Shown here: in pieces, positions 1-5,891 of the stretch
How the letters are laid out: every line of letters begins with the position of its first letter
How positions within the stretch are numbered: position 1 is the stretch's first letter
Source: Nitrososphaeria archaeon
GTDB taxonomy: Archaea; Thermoproteota; Nitrososphaeria; Nitrososphaerales; Nitrososphaeraceae
DNA: 6,562 nt
Assembly: GCA_021324715.1 (NCBI GenBank)
Contig: JAJPIN010000245.1
Span: 1-6,562 of the forward strand
Direction of reading: 5' to 3'
Made by a program: the position numbers and the translations under genes
The notes under the pieces: generated by a model
What the model was told of the DNA's origin: nothing
Database searches by the model: none
The model's input: the letters and a program-made list of their open reading frames with translations, nothing else

Positions 1-50
1 AATATTAACGGCTAGTCATGACAATCTACCCAATTTTTCAGGTAAATAAA

Positions 51-56
51 TTTAAA
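51..56 (+). promoter_or_regulatory. TATA box of the small membrane protein gene
   Basis: TTTAAA lies 26-31 bp upstream of the ATG at 82, inside an A/T-rich stretch. This is where an archaeal TATA box sits for a transcript that starts at or very near the start codon. No Shine-Dalgarno-like GGAG precedes the ATG, which agrees with a leaderless mRNA. Confidence 0.5.
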
Positions 57-81
57 TGATGACTGGTGCAAGAGATGTAAC

Positions 82-645
82 ATGCAACGGAGTAGATTAC
101 GCGGTCTCGCAATAATTTCGATAGCAATTTTTGTTGGAGGAATAGTATTCATAGCTTTAGGGATTGGTATGCTTAACAAAGCAGCCAATGTTTCCGGAAC
201 TGCAGTACAAGAATATTTAAACAACAAAACATCTGGAACATCTGGAATAAAGTCCAGCATAAAGTCCACTATAGCCAATACGGTTATCGATGCCTTTACC
301 CCCTATATCCAGACATTAACACACATCAGCAAGGGGATGATAGCATCGATAGGGGCGTTCTTCTGCTTAGTTGGAGTAGGAATTTGTGTGCTTGGAACAG
401 GTTTGTTTAAAGCCAAATATCTAGCATGGATACTAACTGTAGTCCTAATGTTTGTAGCCATAATAATAGATGTAGTTGGATTGGGTTTTGTAGGTGGTTC
501 ATTACCAAGTTCAAATGAAAAAGGTATAATGTCAGTTCGGTTAGCTAACGTCTTGATAAGTATATTGATAGCTCATCTATTTGCCAATGCTTTCATAATT
601 TATTATCTTACTAGAAAAACCACAGCTTCAATATTTAGAACCTAG
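82..645 (+). CDS. Four-helix integral membrane protein, function unknown
   Basis: A 187-residue protein that I do not recognise as a named family. Four hydrophobic segments are visible: about residues 8-31, 86-108, 113-138 and 154-176. A polar 50-residue loop (about 32-85, Asn/Ser/Thr/Lys-rich, with N-x-S/T sites such as NVS and NKT) separates helices 1 and 2 and is probably outside the cell. The N-terminus (MQRSRLRG) and the C-terminal tail (TRKT, ending FRT) are basic, so both ends probably face the cytoplasm by the positive-inside rule. Glycine-rich small-residue patterns in the first three helices suggest tight helix packing. The ATG at 82 is chosen because a TATA-like box lies 26-31 bp upstream and no ATG, GTG or TTG is available in frame between the box and it. 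It appears to be a single-gene unit, followed by a 317 bp spacer. Generic membrane-protein character is certain; any role is open. Confidence 0.8.
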   Translation: MQRSRLRGLAIISIAIFVGGIVFIALGIGMLNKAANVSGTAVQEYLNNKTSGTSGIKSSIKSTIANTVIDAFTPYIQTLTHISKGMIASIGAFFCLVGVGICVLGTGLFKAKYLAWILTVVLMFVAIIIDVVGLGFVGGSLPSSNEKGIMSVRLANVLISILIAHLFANAFIIYYLTRKTTASIFRT

Positions 646-648
646 CAA

Positions 649-663
649 GAATGAATGAATGAA
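649..663. repeat. (GAAT)3 GAA microsatellite
   Basis: Three perfect GAAT units plus a partial fourth begin four bases after the stop codon of the membrane protein gene. It is a short simple repeat with no evident function; slippage during replication is the likely origin. Confidence 0.6.
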
Positions 664-669
664 CTTAGG

Positions 670-885
670 CTAACAGATACGAAAGAACGTAATAGTACTT
701 AACTCAACCTCTTCCCCAGTGATTATCGATATCAAATCGCCATCTTCCGTCAGACCTTTGGCGTATAACATCTGCAGATTTTCCATGCATGGCGTATCCC
801 CACCATCAGGTCCGGTCCCATTTAATGACCATTCAGTAGTTACAGAACATAATTTTAAGTAATAAATTGAAACTGAGCAAACTGC
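670..885 (-). pseudogene. Possible gene remnant, C-terminal fragment without a start
   Basis: The minus strand is open from 885 to a TAG stop at 670-672, with an in-frame TGA immediately upstream at 886-888. The translation of the downstream two thirds looks like real protein, with segments GTGPDGGDTPCMENLQ, LYAKGLTEDGDLISIITGEE and VELSTITFFRIC. The upstream part (about codons 1-15) is Cys/Ser/Leu-rich and less protein-like. The only in-frame ATG is at 784-786 and would give 38 residues; I see no TATA-like box at the right distance. The best reading is the decayed 3' end of a former gene. A genuine 38-residue small protein is the alternative, and a chance open frame cannot be excluded. I do not recognise the family. 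Confidence 0.3.
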
Positions 886-929
886 TCAACTTTACTCCAG
901 CATATCTCTATAGTAGATTTTTTTTAAAG

Positions 930-935
930 TTTAAA
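930..935 (+). promoter_or_regulatory. TATA box of the K+ channel gene
   Basis: TTTAAA follows a run of eight T (918-925) and lies 28-33 bp upstream of the ATG at 963. The in-frame TTG at 948 would be only 13-18 bp from this box, too close for a transcript beginning at or before it. The box therefore argues for the ATG at 963 as the true, probably leaderless, start. Confidence 0.5.
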
Positions 936-962
936 TGATTTTTCTCGTTGGTTCTGCTACAT

Positions 963-1532
963 ATGTCAACAAATCTGTATAATTTGGAAAATACAAAAAT
1001 GAGTGTTGCTATTTTGGCAACTGCTGCATTCTCCATCATATTTGTCGGGGGCTTTGGAGTTTTTCTAGCAGAACATGGACATCCTGGCGCAAATATTACC
1101 CAATTTGGTGATGCTCTTTGGTGGGCTGTGGTTACAGTAGCAACAGTCGGATACGGGGATTACTATCCAGTTACGGTAGTCGGACGGATAATAGCGATAA
1201 TCATGATGATAATGGGGGTCGGAATCTTTGCGCTCATGGTAGCCACTTTTGCAAAGAGAAGATTGCAGAAAGCAGAGTCAAAATTAGGGTCGGTCACTAA
1301 ACCTGACCTTAATTTAGTAGGTCAGGAGACAAAAACTGCTATAAAAACCAAAGTCGATGGAATCGAAACTTTAACTGAAGAAGATTTTGATACACTGATT
1401 GTAGGGATAAAAAATCTCCGTCTAACATTACTTGAGGGAACGAAAGTCTTGAAATGTTCCAGATGTGGCATAGCTTATCGTGACAAACCTAAATATTGCA
1501 GCAACTGTGGATTAGCTCTCAATATCACATGA
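963..1532 (+). CDS. Two-helix potassium channel with C-terminal zinc ribbon
   Basis: A pore-only K+ channel subunit of 189 residues, expected to form a tetramer in the cell membrane. From the ATG at 963: outer helix about 14-35, an extracellular turn, pore helix about 49-60 (ALWWAVVTVA), selectivity filter TVGYGD at 61-66, and inner helix about 74-97, which contains glycines (MGVG, 84-87) that could act as a hinge. A basic stretch (KRRLQK, 98-103) marks the cytoplasmic side. About 60 polar residues follow, then a zinc ribbon with C165, C168, C179 and C182 (CSRCG, 10 residues between the pairs, CSNCG). The filter shows K+ selectivity. There is no voltage-sensor module and no RCK/TrkA domain, so the cytoplasmic region differs from MthK-type channels. 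A TTG at 948 would add five residues, but the TATA box at 930-935 favours the ATG. The gene lies 275 bp before a ClC gene on the same strand. Confidence 0.9.
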   Translation: MSTNLYNLENTKMSVAILATAAFSIIFVGGFGVFLAEHGHPGANITQFGDALWWAVVTVATVGYGDYYPVTVVGRIIAIIMMIMGVGIFALMVATFAKRRLQKAESKLGSVTKPDLNLVGQETKTAIKTKVDGIETLTEEDFDTLIVGIKNLRLTLLEGTKVLKCSRCGIAYRDKPKYCSNCGLALNIT

Positions 1533-1602
1533 CCACATAATCCATAAATTAAGCAGATAATGTTTTAAAGCTAAATTACCTGTAATAAGGCCCCTATTTG
1601 CA

Positions 1603-1620
1603 TGGAATATTCGAATTCCA
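1603..1620. repeat. Small inverted repeat downstream of the K+ channel gene
   Basis: TGGAAT (1603-1608) and ATTCCA (1615-1620) are perfect complements around a 6-nt loop, ATTCGA. It lies 70 bp past the K+ channel stop and about 190 bp before the ClC start. It could be a weak hairpin or a dyad protein-binding site; the arms are AT-rich and short, so chance is a real possibility. Confidence 0.25.
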
Positions 1621-1763
1621 CCGAACCCAAATGTAGTATTCGATATTTGCAGAATATTTCATCTAAAAAATGTGCCTAATATGATTCACAAACCACTGGC
1701 CCCAAAGAATAAACAAATCTCAACCTTCGGTGATTAAACCTCATCTTTCTGCCTTCCAAAGTT

Positions 1764-1779
1764 CTTAAAAGAAATATTT
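1764..1779 (+). promoter_or_regulatory. Candidate TATA region of the ClC gene
   Basis: Two overlapping AT-rich options precede the ATG at 1808: CTTAAAA at 1764-1770 (38-44 bp upstream, giving a leader of roughly 10-17 nt) and ATATTT at 1774-1779 (29-34 bp upstream, leaderless). I cannot choose between them from sequence alone. Confidence 0.3.
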
Positions 1780-1807
1780 GAATAGATGGATAATGAAGTA
1801 GATTCGA

Positions 1808-3094
1808 ATGAGTGGTAATGCAGAATCGAAATTGAATGCGGGTTATTATAGGCTTATGCTATATGCCGCGTTGTTCGGTGCTTTCTCCTCGCTGATAACG
1901 GCTGGGTACATTACACTCTATAATCAGGGTATCAAGTTCTTTGGCCAAGTAAATCTCTCGCTGTTTAACATTAATTTTTGGCCACTGGTACTTTTAAGTC
2001 TAGCCGGTGTGTCTATTGGTCTTGCTATCAAGTTCTTTGGGCAACATGGGGGATTGGGAATTGCACAACGCCAATATGCCCAGACAGGCAGCATAAACTA
2101 TCGCAATCTCCCAAGCATACTTCTTCAAGCTTTTATTGCATTATGGAGTGGAGCTGCAGTAGGCCCTGAAGGACCACTTGTTTTCCTGACAGGTGGCGTT
2201 GGGAGCTTTGTCTCTGATAGACTCAAGCTCAGGAAGGATGATGTTCAAGTATTAGTCTATAGTGCCATCGCGGGAGGCTTTGGTGGCTTCTTTGGTTCCC
2301 CCGTCATAGGTGCAATAGGTGCATTTGAGTACATGTATATTAAGGAGCTTGATTTCTATCGCCACCTCATTCCAGGTCTTATCGCAGCCGCTGTTGGTTA
2401 TGGAGTCTATTTTGCAATACTGCATACATCCTACCTAGGCATATACAGCTTTCCCAACTTTGAGACTCCTCGTTTGGTTGATCTTGTTTTGGCGCTGCTA
2501 GTTGGTGTTATAGCGGGTGTAATCGGCATCGTGTTCAAAGTGATATTCGGCATTATGAACAAAGCCTTTGGACGACTTAATAGTCGTCCAGTTGGCAGAG
2601 CTATCATAGGCGGGATAATTATCGGCCTAATCGGTTCGTTTCTACCATTAACACTTTACTCAGGCCAAAATGAGTTGTTACAAATTATTCATAACCCTGC
2701 TGCATTTGGTATAGGAATACTACTGGTCATGATGCTTCTCAAGATGTTACTTACAAGCACTTCGTTTGCCACAGGTTTTGAAGGTGGTCCTGTATTTCCG
2801 TTACTATTCATAGGGGGTACACTAGGACTGGCTCTATCAGAAATACTAACGTTTATCCCACAGGGCGTAGGAGTGACTGCAGGAATGGCTGGTGTCGCAT
2901 GTGCTGTATTTCCTCTTCCATTAACAATAACTCTATTGCTAGGATTATTAGGAGGACAAACTGATCTTCTGCCAGTTATCGCGATTGGAGCAGTAACAGG
3001 TTTCATAGTTTCCAAGGCCCTCACTCCACTACTGCCAAAACAAGGCAAACAATCAGGTAGCAGTAACAACAATAAATCGTCACAATCATCATAA
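1808..3094 (+). CDS. ClC-family chloride channel or antiporter
   Basis: A 428-residue polytopic membrane protein of the ClC family (a dimer with one anion pore per subunit), slightly shorter than E. coli ClcA and without C-terminal CBS domains. Signature elements in order: GLGIAQ (83-87 region) at the GSGIP position; GPEGP at 119-123 with the gating glutamate E121; GSPVIGAIGAFEY at 163-175; GGPVFP at 326-331, matching the GxFxP loop; and PLPLTITLLL (369-378) leading into the last helices. The tail (411-428) is hydrophilic and Ser/Asn/Gln-rich. Aligned by eye with E. coli ClcA, the proton-pathway E203 position is Y175, the S107 position is leucine, and the Y445 position is polar Gln/Thr, so transport stoichiometry and anion choice are uncertain. 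The start is well fixed: an in-frame TAG at 1799-1801 lies two codons upstream, so ATG 1808 is the first usable start. Family assignment is firm; channel versus exchanger is open. Confidence 0.92.
   Translation: MSGNAESKLNAGYYRLMLYAALFGAFSSLITAGYITLYNQGIKFFGQVNLSLFNINFWPLVLLSLAGVSIGLAIKFFGQHGGLGIAQRQYAQTGSINYRNLPSILLQAFIALWSGAAVGPEGPLVFLTGGVGSFVSDRLKLRKDDVQVLVYSAIAGGFGGFFGSPVIGAIGAFEYMYIKELDFYRHLIPGLIAAAVGYGVYFAILHTSYLGIYSFPNFETPRLVDLVLALLVGVIAGVIGIVFKVIFGIMNKAFGRLNSRPVGRAIIGGIIIGLIGSFLPLTLYSGQNELLQIIHNPAAFGIGILLVMMLLKMLLTSTSFATGFEGGPVFPLLFIGGTLGLALSEILTFIPQGVGVTAGMAGVACAVFPLPLTITLLLGLLGGQTDLLPVIAIGAVTGFIVSKALTPLLPKQGKQSGSSNNNKSSQSS
2569..2590. repeat. Perfect 9-bp hairpin inside the ClC gene
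   Basis: TGGACGACT (2569-2577) and AGTCGTCCA (2582-2590) are exact complements separated by the 4-nt loop TAAT. The hairpin lies in codons for the cytoplasmic loop around residues 254-261. The stem is far stronger than the other small dyads in the window. It could be an mRNA structure or a coincidence of coding sequence. Confidence 0.6.
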
Positions 3095-3420
3095 ACTACG
3101 ACCTGAGTCAAAAACTATTATTGCCCAATTTCCGAATCCTAATGACCCAGGGTAAAGTAATTCTAATTCCTTCTAAAGAAAAATTTTAAAGATTATCATT
3201 CCATTACTTGCATCAGAATCCTATTTTAGAACCGATAGAGTCGTGGGTATCAACGTCTCCAAACCTGTGGAATTAATTCTACTAAAAGGCATTTTCCAAA
3301 ATGGTCTCATTTAGCAATTATTGCATTAACAACTAATGTTAACTAATACTTACACTACAGTGGCGTAGGTCACTAGAAAGATAGATGTAGAAAAAACTGA
3401 TCCGCAAAAAAAATTACGGA
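3095..3420. other. Convergent intergenic region between ClC and CHRD genes
   Basis: A 326 bp spacer between two converging genes. It holds the U-rich terminator of the CHRD gene at its right end (described separately). On the plus strand a frame without a start codon is open from 3177 to a TAG at 3312-3314; its end reads RVVGINVSKPVELILLKGIF, which looks protein-like but has no initiation codon near its beginning, so it may be a decayed gene fragment or chance. I see no strong terminator hairpin for the ClC gene, no tRNA and no repeat of note. Confidence 0.5.
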
Positions 3421-3421
3421 T
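3391..3421 (-). terminator. U-rich terminator of the CHRD gene
   Basis: Read on the minus strand, the DNA just past the CHRD stop codon carries a run of eight T (3413-3406) and then six T (3396-3391). The eight-T run is flanked by the complementary arms ATCCG (3400-3404) and CGGAT (3417-3421), the second of which overlaps the stop codon. T-rich tracts are the typical archaeal intrinsic termination signal, and the gene end lies directly at this one. Confidence 0.6.
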
Positions 3422-3963
3422 TAGCCGGCAGTCGCATTGCCACCAGCAGTCATATTGCCACTAGCACCGCCACCTGCAGTGACATTGCCGACAATTTCAC
3501 CTAATGGATAAGGAATTGTCATTATGCGGAAAATGATCTTTCCATCATTTATGGCCTTCACAAAATCTGAAAGGTCTTTGCCCTGTAGGGGACCTATCAA
3601 GTCAGACTTCGTAAAAGTACCACTCGCACTCCCTGAACCTGACTTAAGACCACTTGTAGAGGCTTGCGCAAGTGACACAACATCAGGGGCTCTACCACTT
3701 CCCATCTCCTGAGAAATAACTACGCCGCTTACATTGCCTAATCCATTGGCGCTAACGTCATACTTTATCTTCTGCCCATTGTCTTGGATTTCTAGTGTAG
3801 CCTTTCCCGTTGCTTTTGAATTTGAACCTACCATAGGTTTAAGATCTGCAGAGAATGTACCTGAAACCTGTGCGGTACTCCATTGAGTAATGGAAAATGC
3901 TGACACTAACAACAATGCCGAGATCACCGAAGCTTGTACTACGTGAAAATTTCTTAATACCAT
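3421..3963 (-). CDS. Secreted CHRD-domain protein with glycosylation-type tail
   Basis: A 180-residue exported protein. Residues about 1-33 form a signal peptide: a short N-terminal region with R4, a hydrophobic core (VISALLLVSAFSI), and a likely cut after STAQ. A CHRD (chordin-like) domain follows, recognised by FSADLKP near its start, TGKATLEIQDNGQKIKYDV in the strand core, and the ending DFVKAINDGKIIFRI ... YPLGEIVGNV, where GEI(V/R)G is the characteristic end of the fold. The last 20 residues are Gly/Ala/Thr-rich and contain three N-x-T sequons (NVT, NMT, NAT), suited to surface glycosylation. CHRD proteins are secreted beta-sandwich proteins of poorly known role. ATG 3963 is preferred to the TTG at 3969 because the TATA box at 3986-3992 is 23-29 bp from it. 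The gene diverges from the HerA-like ATPase. Confidence 0.85.
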   Translation of the reverse strand: MVLRNFHVVQASVISALLLVSAFSITQWSTAQVSGTFSADLKPMVGSNSKATGKATLEIQDNGQKIKYDVSANGLGNVSGVVISQEMGSGRAPDVVSLAQASTSGLKSGSGSASGTFTKSDLIGPLQGKDLSDFVKAINDGKIIFRIMTIPYPLGEIVGNVTAGGGASGNMTAGGNATAG

Positions 3964-3985
3964 TAGCAAAGAAAAGTCCTAGTAC

Positions 3986-3992
3986 TATTTAA
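3986..3992 (-). promoter_or_regulatory. TATA box of the CHRD gene
   Basis: On the minus strand this reads TTAAATA, 23-29 bp upstream of the ATG at 3963. The spacing fits a leaderless transcript from that ATG and is too short for the TTG start two codons earlier (17-23 bp), so it decides the start codon. Confidence 0.5.
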
Positions 3993-4090
3993 CATTTTTT
4001 CGTCTGTGAGGGAATATTGTAAGTTTAGTTACTTAATTTATTGAAAAAGCGACATGAAAATAACAGGGATGAAAAGATCGGACAGTCTGA

Positions 4091-4111
4091 GAAACTAGCA
4101 ATATCAGTTTC
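4091..4111. repeat. Small dyad in the divergent CHRD/HerA promoter region
   Basis: GAAACT (4091-4096) and AGTTTC (4106-4111) are perfect complements with a 9-nt spacer. The dyad sits midway between the two divergent genes, roughly 100 bp from the CHRD TATA box and 150 bp before the ATPase start. It could be a regulator half-site pair, but six-base arms in AT-rich DNA often arise by chance. Confidence 0.25.
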
Positions 4112-4225
4112 ACTTTGACTCGGCGAGATATTAAACGGTAATCAAAAAGTATGTAACCTCACATTCTAAGAGTTAGGAAGAACTAGTCGTATTACATCTT
4201 GAAAAATTTTGAAACGGAGTAAAAG

Positions 4226-4231
4226 TAAATA
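4226..4231 (+). promoter_or_regulatory. Candidate TATA box of the HerA-like ATPase gene
   Basis: TAAATA lies 27-32 bp upstream of the TTG at 4258, a fitting distance for a leaderless transcript starting at that TTG. It is a weak match in A-rich DNA, and an alternative A/T tract at 4202-4210 would instead give a leader or an earlier start. Confidence 0.3.
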
Positions 4232-4257
4232 GAGTCGTTGGTATATTTTCAGATTCG

Positions 4258-5787
4258 TTGCAAGAAGGAGTAGATACATTTCTTGACGTTGGCTGGACTG
4301 TGGACAGCCAGTTTCATCCAAAATTTTGTTCACAATCAAAGGAAAAGCCTGACTATTTGGATATGGTACGTATTCCAACAAAAAAGATGGACAAACACAC
4401 AGTAATAATTGCTCAATCCGGCTCAGGAAAGTCATTCTTCCTTGGCAGACTCATTGAAGAAATTATGATCAAATCAAAAGCAAGATGTCTGATTTTGGAT
4501 CCTAACGGCGATTTTAGGAAGATTAATGAAATTGATAGAGAACTGTGGAGTTCTAATCAAGTTCTAAGGGAAAAATATGATATTAAAACTGGCATGGGCA
4601 AACTTACACTTGAATCTGAAGACGAATATGCAAAAAATTGGAAACCAGTAGTTGATGAATTTGTCATTAAGACAAATAGAGTACCGAAGGAAGCCGAGGA
4701 TGAGGAGCTGAAAATATGGTGGCCTACAATATCGCTTGAATTTCTGATACCAAATGAACATCCAAGGAGTACCGAAATGTTTCACTGTCATAACTGGGCA
4801 AAGGAATTGTTTACCCAATTTGCCGCACATCCTAATAATACCAATGAGGAGGATATCATAAGTAAAGTCAAGAATTATTTTAAAGAACTGCAAGAGATGC
4901 CGGATGAAGAAAGAGTGAAGATGATAGAAAAATTGAGAATGGATGGAGGAAAGGCGGACGAAAGCTTGAAAACAATTACCAATGACAAGAATAGGACTAA
5001 ATTGAGAAGTATACTAAGAGATGCGTTCAAGTCCGGTTCCTTAATTGATCTGATATCTTCGGGAGCCGCGAGTTTGGGAAATGAGTCGATGGAAAAAGCT
5101 AAATTTGTATTTGAGTCATACAGTTGGGAAACAGTAAATGCCTACTTTGGCTTGATTGAACGCTATCAGTCTCTTGGCATTCTTGCTAAGGGACCGACTT
5201 CGTCGAAGGATCACAAACGCTTGGAAGTAATAGATTTACCCTCCATAAAAAATAATGAGCTCAGAGCATTAGTTCTTAATTCAATTTTAACTGAAGAATG
5301 GGAAAATGCCGTTAAGAAATGGGAAGAGGCCATGAAGCATCCCCGTGAAGAAGATCATAGAGTCCCTACTTTCATTGTACTGGATGAAGCACATAATTTT
5401 ATACCCTCAAATCCACGCTCCCGTCATGAAACCATAGTTAGAGAACAGTTTCGTACTATAGCAGCCGAAGGAAGAAAGTTTGGTTTGTTTCTGATACTTG
5501 TAAGTCAAAGGGCTGACAAACTCGATGATTTAGTCCTATCCGAATGTGGTAACAAGGCTATTTTACGTCTTGACTCCAAATCAATGGTTGACAAAGTTAT
5601 CAAAGCATTAGGATTGGATTTCGAAATAGAATCTAATGAGCGAGATAAAATTGTAAATTTTAAAGCTGGTAGAGGTATTCTTACAGGAAATTGGATAACA
5701 GGGTATGAGGTATTCTACTGTGCAGCTAGAAGAACTATAGAAGGAGGAAGAAATCTAGAATACAAATATTGGACTAGGCCGTTTTAA
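4258..5787 (+). CDS. HerA-like (DUF87) P-loop ATPase without HAS barrel
   Basis: A 509-residue ATPase of the HerA/FtsK superfamily, DNA translocases that work as hexameric rings. Visible motifs: Walker A AQSGSGKS at 52-59; LILDPNGDF at 78-86, equivalent to the DPHGEY strand of HerA; Walker B FIVLDEAH at 372-379 with D376 and E377; EGRKFG at 404-409, whose R406 is a candidate arginine finger; VSQR at 415-418; and ILRLDS at 435-440, the end of the ATPase core. Only about 50 residues precede Walker A, so the N-terminal HAS barrel of classical HerA is missing or minimal. About 310 residues separate the Walker motifs, longer than I would expect for HerA, with a charged, helical stretch near 190-255. 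No NurA nuclease or other effector lies next to it. The start is uncertain: no ATG or GTG exists upstream of TTG 4258, yet the frame stays open and protein-like back to 4213. Cytosolic, DNA-related function is inferred. Confidence 0.85.
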   Translation: MQEGVDTFLDVGWTVDSQFHPKFCSQSKEKPDYLDMVRIPTKKMDKHTVIIAQSGSGKSFFLGRLIEEIMIKSKARCLILDPNGDFRKINEIDRELWSSNQVLREKYDIKTGMGKLTLESEDEYAKNWKPVVDEFVIKTNRVPKEAEDEELKIWWPTISLEFLIPNEHPRSTEMFHCHNWAKELFTQFAAHPNNTNEEDIISKVKNYFKELQEMPDEERVKMIEKLRMDGGKADESLKTITNDKNRTKLRSILRDAFKSGSLIDLISSGAASLGNESMEKAKFVFESYSWETVNAYFGLIERYQSLGILAKGPTSSKDHKRLEVIDLPSIKNNELRALVLNSILTEEWENAVKKWEEAMKHPREEDHRVPTFIVLDEAHNFIPSNPRSRHETIVREQFRTIAAEGRKFGLFLILVSQRADKLDDLVLSECGNKAILRLDSKSMVDKVIKALGLDFEIESNERDKIVNFKAGRGILTGNWITGYEVFYCAARRTIEGGRNLEYKYWTRPF

Positions 5788-5891
5788 AAAACTCTCGAGA
5801 TTTTAATATTCAATGTTTACCTAAAGTCCTACCACTACAGCATATAGTAATAACTTTATTACCATTGTTGAATGTCTCATCAAAAAACACA
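5788..5891. terminator. Convergent end region of ATPase and DUF1059 genes
   Basis: Two genes converge here. On the minus strand a run of six T (5887-5882) follows the DUF1059 stop within a few bases and is a good U-rich terminator. On the plus strand, just after the ATPase stop, there is the 8-bp palindrome TCTCGAGA (5793-5800) followed by TTTT (5801-5804); this is a weaker candidate, because a palindrome without a loop makes a poor hairpin. Confidence 0.4.

Noticed and set aside
12..278. Minus-strand open frame of 88 codons over the membrane protein gene
   Set aside because: It is antisense to a gene with convincing membrane topology and promoter; its own translation has no domain pattern.
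948..962. TTG at 948 as the K+ channel start
   Set aside because: It would lie only 13-18 bp from the TATA box; the ATG at 963 fits the spacing better.
1118..1300. Plus-strand 60-codon frame inside the K+ channel gene
   Set aside because: It overlaps the selectivity filter region in another frame; the channel frame is clearly the real one.
1978..2169. Plus-strand 63-codon frame inside the ClC gene
   Set aside because: An out-of-frame shadow of the ClC coding sequence with a Cys/Trp/Ser-rich, non-protein-like translation.
2689..3111. Minus-strand 140-codon frame at the end of the ClC gene
   Set aside because: Although long, it is antisense to conserved ClC helices, and its Pro/Ser/Asn-rich translation mirrors the Gly/Leu/Ile codons of ClC.
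3524..3712. Plus-strand 62-codon frame opposite the CHRD gene
   Set aside because: Antisense to the CHRD domain; no promoter or recognisable protein features.
3964..4257. A small RNA or tRNA in the divergent CHRD/ATPase spacer
   Set aside because: No cloverleaf or strong hairpin is visible; the only dyad has six-base arms.
4166..4893. Two minus-strand frames (4166-4435 and 4564-4893) opposite the ATPase
   Set aside because: Both are antisense to the HerA-like coding region, including Walker A, and their Phe/Leu/Cys-rich translations are typical of shadow frames.
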